Below, piece after piece: positions 43,439-51,660 of a stretch of DNA of 64,000 nucleotides. The DNA comes from CAVSRC01 sp963750065. Its GTDB lineage: Bacteria; Pseudomonadota; Alphaproteobacteria; Rhizobiales; Kaistiaceae. Under the pieces are notes generated by a model. It was not told the origin of the DNA and did no database searches. It saw nothing but the letters and a program-made list of their open reading frames with translations. The translations under genes and the position numbers were made by a program. The stretch spans positions 60,161-124,160 of the forward strand of contig CAVVPK010000030.1 in assembly GCA_963750065.1 (NCBI GenBank), read 5' to 3'. Numbering within the stretch: position 1 is the stretch's first letter; each line of letters starts with the position of its first letter.

Positions 43439-44302
43439 ATGACCACGCCGATCTCACCGCTCCGCCAGCGCATGCTCGATGACATGAAGTTCCGCAACAT
43501 GTCGCCGAGCACCATGAAGGTCTACAGCCGTGCCGTCGCCAACTTCAGCGCTTTCCATCACCGCTCGCCAGACGGACTCGGCGTCGAGGACGTTCGCACC
43601 TATCGGCTTCATCTGATCTCGCGTGGCCTCAAGCCGGCGACGATCAATCCGATCGTCGCGGCGCTGCGCTTCTTCTACGGCACCACGCTCGGCCGCAAGG
43701 ACATGGTCGAAGAGATGCCCTTCGCCCGCAAGGAGGACACGTTGCCGGCGGTCCTCACTCAGGAGCAGGTGGCCCGCGTGCTCAGGACTGAACCCAATCT
43801 CAAGATGCGCACCGCCTTCATCACCATCTACGCCGCCGGCTTGCGCGTCTCTGAAGTCGTCGGACTGACCGTTGGCGATATCGACAGCGCCCGTATGGCA
43901 ATCCGCATCCGCCAGGCCAAGGGTCGCAAGGATCGCTACGTCATGCTGTCCAAGCACTTGCTCGCCATCTTGCGCGCTTACTGGAAGCGGACGCGGCCGC
44001 CGCATTGGCTCTTCCCTGGTCCCGATCCGTCAAAGCCGGTCACAACCCGGTCGTTGCAGCGCACCTTCCGCGTGGCCGCCGATCGGGCCGGTCTCGACGC
44101 CTCGGTCACCGTGCACACCTTGCGGCACAGCTTTGCCACCCATCTCCTCGAACAGGGTGTCGATATCCGCGTCATCCAGGATCTCCTCGGCCATCGCCAG
44201 ATCACATCGACCACTCGCTATGCGCGGGTGGCGCTCAACATCATCGGCAAGATCCAAAGCCCGCTCGAATCTCTGAACCTCGACAGCCTGCCGCCGGCCT
44301 GA
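43439..44302 (+). CDS. Tyrosine recombinase of an IS91-family insertion
   Basis: 287 residues from the ATG at 43439. N-terminal SAM-like domain (MSPSTMKVYSRAVANFSAFH) and a complete catalytic domain: Arg in YAAGLRVSEVVGL, HTLRHSFATHLLEQG with His and Arg, LGHRQITSTTRYARV with His and Tyr. IS91 elements of this group carry such an integrase beside the HUH transposase. The transposase begins 4 bp later but is broken. Confidence 0.9.
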   Translation: MTTPISPLRQRMLDDMKFRNMSPSTMKVYSRAVANFSAFHHRSPDGLGVEDVRTYRLHLISRGLKPATINPIVAALRFFYGTTLGRKDMVEEMPFARKEDTLPAVLTQEQVARVLRTEPNLKMRTAFITIYAAGLRVSEVVGLTVGDIDSARMAIRIRQAKGRKDRYVMLSKHLLAILRAYWKRTRPPHWLFPGPDPSKPVTTRSLQRTFRVAADRAGLDASVTVHTLRHSFATHLLEQGVDIRVIQDLLGHRQITSTTRYARVALNIIGKIQSPLESLNLDSLPPA

Positions 44303-44306
44303 ACCG

Positions 44307-45504
44307 GTGTCCCGTCCGGGGCTGGAGGTGGCGGATGTCTTCCGTCGCCACGGCGAGGCTTGGCGCACGACGAATGGCGGCCATGTGAGCGCCGCGCAAT
44401 TACGCGTCATGACGGCAATCGAAGCCTGCCGCACGGCGGCGCTCGGCGGTCACGTCGAGCGATGCCAGGACTGCGCCCATACGCTCATTGCATTCAACTC
44501 CTGTCGCAACCGCCACTGCCCGAAGTGCCAGTGGCGGGCGGCGGTTGCGTGGCTTGCGGCGCGCGAGGCCGATCTGTTGCCAGTCCCCTACTACCACGTC
44601 GTCTTCACCCTGCCGGCAGCGATCGGCGCCGTCGCCTACCAGAACAAGGCGACGGTCTATGCCTTGCTGTTCAAGGCAGCGACCGAGACGCTGCTCACCA
44701 TCGCGGCCGATCCCAAGCATCTCGGTGCCGCCATCGGCGTCACCGCCGTCCTCCACACCTGGGGGCAGACGCTCGACCATCATCCCCACCTGCACTGCAT
44801 CGTCGCCCGACGGCAAGCATTGGATATCCTGTCGATCTGGCTTCTTCCTGCCGGTGCGCGTGCTCTCACGGCTGTTCCGGCGGTTGTTCCTCGATGGTCT
44901 CCGCGCCGCTCACCAAGCCGGCGAGCTGTCGTTCTTCACTAATCTCGCCGGGCTTGAGGATGCCAAAGCCTTCGACCGTTACCTCGCTCCGCTGCGCCGC
45001 GGCGACTGGGTGGTCTACGCCAAGCGTCCCTTCGCCGGGCCGAAGCAGGTCCTCGCCTACCTCGCCCGCTACACCCATCGCGTCGCGATCAGCAACGGCC
45101 GCCTGGTCTCGCTCGCTGATGGCCAGGTCAACTTCCGCTGGAAGGACTACCGCGAGGCCGGCAAGGCCAAGGTGATGACCCTGGCCGCCGGCGAGTTCAT
45201 TCGCCGCTTCCTCATGCATACTTTGCCCGATGGCTTCCATCGCATCCGCCACTTCGGCCTCTTCGCCAACGGCCACCGCGCCGAGAAGCTGGCCCGGTGC
45301 CGAAGGCTGCTTGGCGTGGCGGCGATCGATCTCGAGACCGCGGCAGCACCGGCGGCCGACGACAGCGACAAGAATATGCCCGTCGCTGATGCGGCCCGCG
45401 CCTGCCCGTGTTGTGGTGGGCGCATGATCACGATCGAGATCTTCGAAGCATCCCAGGCAGGCGGTGTGCACGGCCGCTACCCCACCACGTTCGACAGTTC
45501 ATGA
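44307..45504 (+). pseudogene. IS91-family HUH/Y2 transposase, frameshifted
   Basis: The first frame has the N-terminal zinc finger (CQDCAHTL, CRNRHCPKC) and HHPHLHCIV, the HUH motif. Near 44800-44806 the frame changes; the rest (SPDGKHWISCRSGFF, YLARYTHRVAISNGR with the two Tyr of the Y2 motif) is in another frame to 45504. The glycine-rich PGGGLS that normally follows HLHCIV is missing, so about 16 bases were lost between short repeats of TCG. This is decay, not programmed shifting. Confidence 0.9.
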
Positions 45505-45977
45505 TCGGATGCCGCGTACGATCATTGCGGCGCATACCCGCTCGCCGTGGCGATGATGATCACGCTCGTGCCGATCATCGTTGTCTCGCCCGCTCGCTTG
45601 CGCCGAATCTGGCCGTCGAGCTTCGCGGAGCATCACGGCGGCCAATTGTAGGTGCTCCACCGGCCTCGTCAACCGCTGTCCACTCATGACGGGCGCGCAC
45701 CGCCGAGAACAATCCCCATAGCCTGCACCCGCTGCCCGCGGTCAGTGCAACACGGCTTTTGTGACGCCGCCGCAAGCGCCGCGTCATTGTCGACGCCTGA
45801 TCATCGGCGTCACAGAAACCTGTTTATTGCGCGACCTATTACCGTCGTTTGCCGGCGAGCAAGTTTCGGAGTGCTCATGCTCACGCGGACCGACGACCGC
45901 CGAGCGAATGCCGGTGCGGCCGGGCCTCCAGTTTCAACGACAAGCTGAAGCAGAAAGACAGCGGAGCGCAAGGTAGC
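45505..45977. other. Gene-free stretch, IS91 right side
   Basis: No gene. It should contain the right end (origin) of the IS91 element and the 3' end of the leftward operon that stops at 45978. Nothing else stands out. Confidence 0.5.
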
Positions 45978-46673
45978 TTATTCAGCGGGCTCGTGTTCGG
46001 CCGGCAGGAAGCGGGGCTCGCCCCGAGAAACCGCCGTTCTCGACCTAGCTAGAACGCGGTGAGCGGCCTCGAGATCCAATTCGTACACATGCGGAGATAC
46101 GCAAAATACGGTCATCGACCCGGCCTTAATTCCCAACTCTTCGGCAACCACTTTGTGAACCTCGTAGAGGCCTATGAAATTTGCGTACGCCCTGAACACG
46201 TTCTGAGATCTAAATGTGGCAGTGAATAAGAGTCTATCGTTTCTGATTTGAAACTGGATGGTGGTCAGACAAGGAATTCTTGGCCCAGGATCATTTGGTA
46301 TCAAAAGTCCGACGGACGCTGCCTTAGACCACCATTTGCTTTTCAGCCGTTCTACCGCCCATTCAATTTGATTGACTCCCCTATTGTCGAATAATCTGTC
46401 ACCATAGCACGAGTTCAGCTCGGCGATGATCTCTCGTGAGAACATCTTTCTTATGTAGAGTTCAATTATCCGCGGATCACCAAATCTCTTGAGGATGTCA
46501 TCGTTTCGCCAAGGCTTTTCGATGAATATCGTAGTGGCGCGCGCTTCGTAAATTGGTTCTTTATCGTCGGGTATCTTGATGCCTTGGGAGATTGTTCTGG
46601 AAAGGTAGCTAACCCATGCCCGTCCAACTGTCTCGGCGGAGATCGCGTTTATGCCTGGGCAAATATCAATCAT
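45978..46673 (-). CDS. Thymidylate-synthase-fold protein, divergent
   Basis: 231 residues from the ATG at 46673, which overlaps the upstream gene's stop as ATGA. The C-terminal half follows thymidylate synthase: IPCLTTIQFQI holds the catalytic Cys135 (PCH..QF in ThyA, with His changed to Leu); RSQNVF holds Arg155-Ser156, which bind the dUMP phosphate; Asn165 fits the base-binding Asn; SPHVYELD gives His195-x-Tyr197, the ribose-binding pair. YGDRLF (90-95) fits YG.QWR, while the RR phosphate pair of the partner subunit is lost (SKAAS). It probably binds or modifies a pyrimidine nucleotide. It is not the cell's own thyA. Strongly AT-rich for this genome. Confidence 0.78.
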   Translation of the reverse strand: MIDICPGINAISAETVGRAWVSYLSRTISQGIKIPDDKEPIYEARATTIFIEKPWRNDDILKRFGDPRIIELYIRKMFSREIIAELNSCYGDRLFDNRGVNQIEWAVERLKSKWWSKAASVGLLIPNDPGPRIPCLTTIQFQIRNDRLLFTATFRSQNVFRAYANFIGLYEVHKVVAEELGIKAGSMTVFCVSPHVYELDLEAAHRVLARSRTAVSRGEPRFLPAEHEPAE

Positions 46674-47668
46674 GTCAGGCTCCTTTCCGGCTCGGCCGAG
46701 ATTCGCTTCCCTGAGAGATCGTCTGTGCTCTTTTCGGTATTCCATAAGGACCAGTGTACAACGGTTGAGAAGATGCAGGCAACAATCGCTCCCAGGAAGC
46801 GAGTTGAACCATCAAATAGAGCGACACCAATTGTAATGTATAGTGTATTCATCACACCCATTGCGATCATTGCTGCTGGAACCCAGTGAAGTCTTATGCG
46901 AGGTATGGGATAGTTAGGGTCACACTCTGCTCGGGGGCGCCAATTCAGCACACGAAATTCCTGTTCAAAATACGAGTAGTATAGCTGTCGAAAATTGTTC
47001 AAGTATCTGATCATCTTATATGCTTGACAGTGGGCAGCCCAGAAACGGTGAAATGGAACTAGCCCAACCATACCCGATAGAAAAAAGATAGCAAACAAAA
47101 ACGAAGGAAATGATCTAAACAATTGAAACAGATCTGACCCAGAGAGATTTATCTTCTGAGATAAACCAAGTGCGGAGAGAATGATGAAGGGCGCGGACAC
47201 AACAGCCACAAATAATCGTAAAGAGTCAGATCGTTCTTTCATCTGGAAAATGTAGACATCGTAGATCTTTGTGAAGTCGACGCAAATAAGCCTCACGGCC
47301 TGCCTATCGAGCTCAACTGCTCGGGCAACAGGTCGGATGTCGGCGGCTTGTGCCTCGGCGGGAGCGGGAGTGGCTGCAACAATGGGGGCAGCCGGCATCA
47401 CCTGAGGCGGCGAATCGACGCGTTGATGGCCTTCGGCCGGCTGCGGGCGCGGACTTCCTCGTTTGGCCAATTGGCCCTCCCTCTGTGCCTTGCGGCGAAC
47501 GGTAGAATACCTCCATCGGCTTCGCGCGTAAATCGTACCGACTGAGTAGAGGATTAGGGGCCGGCGTGGCACGGCTGCTTTTTTGCCTCCAGGGACTTCT
47601 CCATCATCGCTTGTTGGAGCGCAACGAGCGGCACTCATTTCTTGCTGCGGCAAGAACAATCTTTTCAC
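46670..47668 (-). CDS. Four-helix membrane protein coupled to the TS-fold protein
   Basis: 332 residues from a GTG at 47668; GAGGAGG lies 6 bases upstream, a very strong site. Residues 1-125 are cytosolic, basic then Pro/Ala-rich. Four membrane helices follow, near 152-170, 188-205, 262-284 and 290-309, with a helical loop (RFWAAHCQAYKMIRYLNNFR, then QLYYSYFEQEF) between helices 2 and 3. The helix pairs recall membrane effectors of the SLATT kind, but no family can be fixed. It is AT-rich and translationally coupled to the TS-fold gene, so the two products surely act together. Confidence 0.78.
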   Translation of the reverse strand: MKRLFLPQQEMSAARCAPTSDDGEVPGGKKAAVPRRPLILYSVGTIYARSRWRYSTVRRKAQREGQLAKRGSPRPQPAEGHQRVDSPPQVMPAAPIVAATPAPAEAQAADIRPVARAVELDRQAVRLICVDFTKIYDVYIFQMKERSDSLRLFVAVVSAPFIILSALGLSQKINLSGSDLFQLFRSFPSFLFAIFFLSGMVGLVPFHRFWAAHCQAYKMIRYLNNFRQLYYSYFEQEFRVLNWRPRAECDPNYPIPRIRLHWVPAAMIAMGVMNTLYITIGVALFDGSTRFLGAIVACIFSTVVHWSLWNTEKSTDDLSGKRISAEPERSLT

Positions 47669-47718
47669 TTGCGCCTCCTCATCGCCCTAGGTGCGCCCAT
47701 GTAGACCGGAAGCGGTGA

Positions 47719-48999
47719 CTATTGTCTCGCCAGCAGTTCTACGAGCTGTGCCTCGACTTTCGTGCGGGGGGTAGCCAGTTCTTTGCGGCATCGATGAGCG
47801 ATTCGGCGTGCGGCTGAGGGAAATCGCTTTGCGACGATGGTCGGCATCGAAAGGTGAATCGCCGGGCCGCCGGCTGCGAGATAGGCCGTGTACGGCAGAA
47901 GGCGGCTGAGATCGTCGGCCTTCAACGAGACTTCCGGCGCAAGAGCTTCGGCGTCTTTTGTCCCGATCGCAAAAGCGATCTTCGTACCAACCGTTCCGAT
48001 CAACGCGGCCCTGAGCGGCTCGGCCAACTGCTCGACGTACTGGTTGGCGAGCGTCAGGGAGACTCCGTACTTCCGGATGCCCGATAGCATCTCGGCAAAC
48101 GTTGACGGCCCGAACGAGTGGAACTCGTCGACGGCGATGTGGAACGGTGTTCGTTCGCGTCTGCGGAGCGCTGCTAAGTGGAAGCAGACGATCAGCAAGG
48201 CGCCGAGTAGCCGGCTCTTCCCTATCCCAAGCTCTCCTTGCGCCAGATTGGCGATGAACACTTTCCGGTTCACCAGGATGTCGTCGATGTCGAAGCCACT
48301 CTTCGGCTGCCCGACGATGTTGCGCAGCCGGAAGTCGTTTAGGAATTGTCCGACCTTATTGAGCGTCGACAGACTGCGCTCCCGCTGTTCCCTTTCGGGC
48401 ATGAGGGCGAAGTCGCGCTCCCAGAAACTGCGCACGCCGACATCCTTTACGTGCCGCAGCACATGCGCTCGGAACTTGGCGTCGGTGAGCATCAGGTTGA
48501 TCTGTGGAAGCGTCGCGCCCGGCATCTCCAGGAGCGCGCCGCAGGTCGCCTCCAGGAACATCTGGAGCTGTGGTCCCCAACTGTCCGGCCAGAGGCTGTG
48601 GAGGGCGTCCACGACGGTGGAGACGACCAGCGGCCGCCGATCGGGCTCGACACTGGCGAGGGGGTTGAAGCCGATCGGATATTCGATGTCGGCCGGGTTG
48701 AAGTAGATCACGTCGTTGCGCCGCCAGGGCGGCACGTATTGCAGGATCTGCTCGGCGAGGTCGCCGTGCGGATCGAACAAGGCGCAGCCGTTGCCGGCAC
48801 GGATGTCCTGGATGAGCGAGTTGGCGAGGAAGGTCGACTTCCCCATGCCGGTCTTCCCTATCACCCAGGTGTGCCGGAGCCGCTGCTCGTCGGAAATGCA
48901 AAAGGCCGGCGATGTGAATCGTCGCTTGCGTCGGTTGTATCGGCGATAGGTCCCGAGAGAATGCATCGAGGACAGCACCACGCGCGCTCGTGTCCTCAT
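47719..48999 (-). CDS. Second transfer-type ATPase (TraD/VirD4-like, no membrane helix)
   Basis: 426 residues; an ATG at 48966 is an alternative start. Walker A VIGKTGMGKSTFLANS, CALFDPHGDLAEQIL, Walker B FHIAVDEFHSFG, and GVSLTLANQYVEQL. This is the soluble DNA-pumping core of a coupling-type ATPase. Elements of this class often carry it beside a membrane-anchored relative, here 39209-41287. Composition is like the host, unlike the cargo operon just downstream. Confidence 0.88.
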   Translation of the reverse strand: MRTRARVVLSSMHSLGTYRRYNRRKRRFTSPAFCISDEQRLRHTWVIGKTGMGKSTFLANSLIQDIRAGNGCALFDPHGDLAEQILQYVPPWRRNDVIYFNPADIEYPIGFNPLASVEPDRRPLVVSTVVDALHSLWPDSWGPQLQMFLEATCGALLEMPGATLPQINLMLTDAKFRAHVLRHVKDVGVRSFWERDFALMPEREQRERSLSTLNKVGQFLNDFRLRNIVGQPKSGFDIDDILVNRKVFIANLAQGELGIGKSRLLGALLIVCFHLAALRRRERTPFHIAVDEFHSFGPSTFAEMLSGIRKYGVSLTLANQYVEQLAEPLRAALIGTVGTKIAFAIGTKDAEALAPEVSLKADDLSRLLPYTAYLAAGGPAIHLSMPTIVAKRFPSAARRIAHRCRKELATPRTKVEAQLVELLARQ

Positions 49000-49120
49000 G
49001 CTGTGGAAGGTTCACGGGGCCGCGGGATGCTGTCGTCGGCGCGGGAATGTCACCGCGTCGTGCGCGGACAGAACTGTCCACTTCTATTGTACCGCCACCA
49101 GTCCGTCGTTGGCGCGGAGC

Positions 49121-49267
49121 GCCACGACTTCAATCGCTTTGCCCCGGAGCGCAGCGGTGTAGTGGTAACTCACCGCTCGCGCGAAGTGGGTTTATGGCTT
49201 GTCCTTTAAGCGAGTGGACGAAGGACACGAGCGCATAAGGCAAGACAAAAGCGATTGAAGTCGTGGC
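49121..49267. repeat. 20-bp perfect inverted repeat, candidate transfer origin
   Basis: GCCACGACTTCAATCGCTTT at 49121-49140 is the exact inverted copy of 49248-49267. Between them GTCCTT and AAGGAC (49201-49226) form a second, smaller dyad. No gene fits here. Large nested dyads beside a transfer ATPase gene are typical of an oriT or a regulatory RNA. Confidence 0.6.
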
Positions 49268-49340
49268 GGGACGCCCGACGGACTGGGTGGCGGAAACGGT
49301 GTGATTGCGCGGTTTTTTCCGCGCTCGGCGCTAGTCGGCC

Positions 49341-49375
49341 CACGCATATACAGTGGGTGCGTCCGTATATGCGTG
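49341..49375. promoter_or_regulatory. Inverted repeat upstream of the toxin-antitoxin operon
   Basis: CACGCATATAC (49341-49351) and GTATATGCGTG (49365-49375) are perfect inverted arms around 13 bases. It lies about 100 bp before the antitoxin ATG. It may be the operator bound by the antitoxin complex, which usually represses its own operon. Confidence 0.6.
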
Positions 49376-49473
49376 CAGAGGAGGGCGGTGCGGGCCGGTT
49401 TCTGCGGCCCTATATGGGAGTCGGCGCCCCGTCGAGACGTGGTCGAAAACGGTGGATGTGGTAAGATAGCAAC

Positions 49474-49701
49474 ATGACCAAGCTGCTCGAAGAAGCAATC
49501 GCGAAGGTGCGTGACCTGTCCGATGACGGCCAGGACGAGGCGGCAGAGATCCTGCTGTCCGTCGCCGCCAAGAAGCGCGGAACGGTCGCGCTCGATGACG
49601 AGACGCGCGCCGCGGTTCGGCGGGGTGTCGATCAGGCACGCCGTGGCGAGTTCGTCAGCGACGCGGACATGGCTGCGTTCTTCAAACGCCACGGCGTATG
49701 A
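49474..49701 (+). CDS. Antitoxin of a ParE/RelE-type module
   Basis: 75 residues. N-terminal helices (MTKLLEEAIAKVRDLSDDGQ) then RGTVALDDETRAAVRRGVDQ and a C-terminal toxin-binding tail. Small acidic protein overlapping the toxin ATG by 4 bp. Neutralises the toxin and probably represses the operon. Confidence 0.86.
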   Translation: MTKLLEEAIAKVRDLSDDGQDEAAEILLSVAAKKRGTVALDDETRAAVRRGVDQARRGEFVSDADMAAFFKRHGV

Positions 49702-49988
49702 GGATCCGCTTCACGCGGCAGGCACAAGCCGACCTCGACCAGATTTTCACCTACCTCGATGAACGGACCCCAGTCGCTGCCGGGGCGGTGAAGGCGCGTA
49801 TCGTGTCGGCGATCGGGCTTCTGTCGGATCACCCGCTGATGGCGCCGGAGACCGATGAGCCGGGCGTCTACGAGCTCACGATCGTCCGCTACCCCTACAA
49901 GGTCTACTATCAGGTCGAAGGCGATGAGGTGTGGATCGTTCACATTCGCCATTCGGCGCGACGGCCTTGGCCGTCTGAGGAAGAATAA
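49698..49988 (+). CDS. ParE/RelE-family toxin
   Basis: 96 residues. RFTRQAQADLDQIFTYLDER, GVYELTIVRYPYKVYYQVEG and VWIVHIRHSARRPW carry the ParE pattern of two helices and a sheet ending in a basic residue. ParE toxins usually block gyrase. The pair keeps the element in the cell; a strong terminator follows at once. Confidence 0.92.
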   Translation: MRIRFTRQAQADLDQIFTYLDERTPVAAGAVKARIVSAIGLLSDHPLMAPETDEPGVYELTIVRYPYKVYYQVEGDEVWIVHIRHSARRPWPSEEE

Positions 49989-49990
49989 AG

Positions 49991-50016
49991 GGCTCCGGTT
50001 TGGACACCGGAGCCCT
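49991..50016. terminator. Terminator of the toxin-antitoxin operon
   Basis: GGGCTCCGGT-TTGGAC-ACCGGAGCCC, a perfect 10-bp stem, followed by TCGCCCTTTT. It separates the operon from the convergent AlpA gene. Confidence 0.9.
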
Positions 50017-50037
50017 CGCCCTTTTAAGAAGGAGATG

Positions 50038-50235
50038 TCATTGAACGTGTCGCAAGGCGACGCGCTCCGCTATCCATTCCTCCACTTCCTCGGCCAACCA
50101 GGCGACCCTGCATTCGCCGAGCTTGATCCGCTTGGGAAAAGCGCCGGCGTGTTCGAGTCGCTGGATGTGGACGAAGCTGTAGGGAACGCCATAGACGGAC
50201 TTCAGCTCTTTCTTGCTCACCAGTTTTAGGGTCAT
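50038..50235 (-). CDS. AlpA-family regulator/excisionase
   Basis: 65 residues with a MerR-like helix-turn-helix: LVSKKELKSVYGVPYSFVHI, QRLEHAGAFPKRIKLG, CRVAWLAEEVEEWIAERVAL. AlpA-type proteins work with P4-type integrases as excisionase or activator. It lies just downstream of the integrase on the same strand. Confidence 0.9.
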   Translation of the reverse strand: MTLKLVSKKELKSVYGVPYSFVHIQRLEHAGAFPKRIKLGECRVAWLAEEVEEWIAERVALRHVQ

Positions 50236-50303
50236 CGACCACTCCCTCGTGAAAGGGAGCGTCGACGCTCGCCAGGAAACCAGCTAGCGGGCAGTCGAGC
50301 GTA

Positions 50304-51449
50304 TCATGGCTTCACCAGCGTGGCGAGCTTGCCCTCCCAGGCCTCAATCGCCGCGCGCATCTCCGCCATGTAGCTGTGGCGGTTATAGACCTGTGCGATC
50401 GGCGACAGCGCTCCCCCACTGACGTGATTGAGGAGCTTCTCTACCACGACCTGGGCGATGCCGAGCGATGCCAGGCCGGTGCTGTACGTGCGCCGGAGGT
50501 CGTGGATCGTCCAAGGCTCGACATTCTCAAGTTTCGCGTCGAACTGCGCCTTGGCCTTGGGCCAGCCGTTGAACACGGTCGTGGGTTTGCCGCGGACGTG
50601 TTCGCGGCTTGCCGGAAACAGGTAGTCGCCCTGGCGGGGCACTTTTTCAAGAAGATCAACGACCCCTTGACCAAATGGGAATGTGTGTTGTCGCCGGTTC
50701 TTGGTGATCTCCGCCGGCAACGTGATCGTGCGATCGTCAGTGTCTATGTATGACCATTTCAGCGACGCGATCTCGCCGCGTCTTTGGCCGGTCAGGATCA
50801 ACAGCATGACAATCCTGCCGTACGGAGATGACGCCTTCGCGGCCTTGACAAGCACTTCAGCGAGTTCTCGGTCGGTGAGGACCCTTTCCCTGCTAGTGGG
50901 GCGCGTGGCGGCTTGTAGAGCTCCACTGGGATCGTAGAGGAGGTAGCCTCGGCGCACCGCCCAGTGAAGCAGCACCTTGATCGCCGTGAGCGCGTGGCGC
51001 GCTTCGGAGGGGGTGTCTTTGAGGCGGTCAAGGCGTCTGCTGATTTCTTGTGCTGTGATCTCACTGAGCGGCTTCTTGCCAAACGCAAAATGTTTGCTCA
51101 GAACGCGGCGATATTCGTAGGCCGTATTGGAACGGTTGCGACGCTCCACATCCTCAAGAAAGAGCCCGCGCGCGTCCTCAAATCCGATGCTCCTCGGCAT
51201 GTAGCGGCCGAGAGCGATTTCGCCGAGGGTGCGCTTTGCCTGCCTCCTTGCCGCTTCAAGCGTGACCGTCGGATACCGGCCGATTTTCTGACGCTTGCCG
51301 CTGCCGACCAGAACGATGAATGTCTTCGTGCCGCCTTGGGAAACACGGAGACCGAGGCCCTTCACGTTCGCGTCCCAATAGGTCAGCGTACCCTTGGTTG
51401 GTGAAGCCAAGCGCTTTATCTGGAGGTCAGTGAGCGTTGCGTTTGGCAC
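50304..51449 (-). CDS. int: P4-type site-specific integrase
   Basis: 381 residues, GTG start at 51449 inside the 22-bp motif. N-terminal DUF4102-type arm-binding domain (LTDLQIKRLASPTKGTLTYW, KGLGLRVS..GTKTF), a core-binding domain, and the catalytic domain: Arg in LTGQRRGEIASLKW, HDLRRTYSTGLASLG with His-x-x-Arg, and Tyr in NRHSYMAEMRAAIEAWE. It recombines the 45-bp tRNA-Arg sites. It points away from attR. Confidence 0.95.
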   Translation of the reverse strand: MPNATLTDLQIKRLASPTKGTLTYWDANVKGLGLRVSQGGTKTFIVLVGSGKRQKIGRYPTVTLEAARRQAKRTLGEIALGRYMPRSIGFEDARGLFLEDVERRNRSNTAYEYRRVLSKHFAFGKKPLSEITAQEISRRLDRLKDTPSEARHALTAIKVLLHWAVRRGYLLYDPSGALQAATRPTSRERVLTDRELAEVLVKAAKASSPYGRIVMLLILTGQRRGEIASLKWSYIDTDDRTITLPAEITKNRRQHTFPFGQGVVDLLEKVPRQGDYLFPASREHVRGKPTTVFNGWPKAKAQFDAKLENVEPWTIHDLRRTYSTGLASLGIAQVVVEKLLNHVSGGALSPIAQVYNRHSYMAEMRAAIEAWEGKLATLVKP

Positions 51450-51463
51450 CGTTTTGGCACCGC
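51442..51463. repeat. Right copy of 22-bp tandem-decamer motif
   Basis: Identical to 27578-27599, same orientation, overlapping the integrase GTG start and lying 120 bp from attR. An integrase or AlpA bound here would also block integrase expression. Confidence 0.75.
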
Positions 51464-51583
51464 CAGGTGGCGTGTTTGAGGGGTTCGCTATCTCCAGCTA
51501 TGATGCCATCAACCTATTGGAAATGCGAGCATTTAGTGACCTTGAGTTACCCATCTTTCGGCATGAGAAGTCGTGTTTTCGAT

Positions 51584-51628
51584 CTACGAATCTGGGGGTC
51601 AGGGGTTCGAATCCCTTCGGGCGCGCCA
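51584..51628 (+). repeat. Attachment site attR
   Basis: Exact 45-bp copy of the tRNA-Arg 3' half, ending GGGCGCGCCA, same orientation as attL. Without the 5' half it cannot form a tRNA. Confidence 0.95.
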
Positions 51629-51660
51629 CTTCGCAGCCGGTCCGGACGATAGTCCGGATC

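Larger units (their letters stand above)
43439..45504 (+). mobile_element. IS91-family insertion sequence, inactive
   Basis: Minimum extent: the integrase plus the broken HUH transposase. Ends were not resolved; a GAAC tetranucleotide at 45707-45710 could be the target-type junction, since IS91 elements insert beside GTTC or CTTG, but this is a guess. Confidence 0.75.
27542..51628. mobile_element. Integrative and mobilizable element in tRNA-Arg
   Basis: A 24-kb insert bounded by perfect 45-bp direct repeats of the tRNA-Arg 3' half. It carries a P4-type integrase and AlpA-type excisionase at the right end, a primase-like and a replication-relaxation-like gene, two transfer ATPases and a toxin-antitoxin pair. 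I find no VirB/Tra channel genes, so it probably moves using the secretion apparatus of another element. Base composition is patchy: backbone genes look like the host, while 36-38 kb and 46-47.6 kb are AT-richer, suggesting cargo of other origin. An IS91-type insertion lies inside. Confidence 0.93.

Noticed and set aside
44307..45504. Programmed frameshift in the IS91 transposase
   Set aside because: The conserved PGGGLS segment is missing, so bases were deleted; shifting could not restore it.
45978..46673. Housekeeping thymidylate synthase thyA
   Set aside because: Key residues differ (His after the catalytic Cys, the Arg pair), the gene is AT-rich and lies in a mobile element coupled to a membrane protein.
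27542..51628. Prophage
   Set aside because: No capsid, tail, portal or terminase gene is seen; the hydrolase fusion alone is not enough, and transfer ATPases point to a conjugative-type element.
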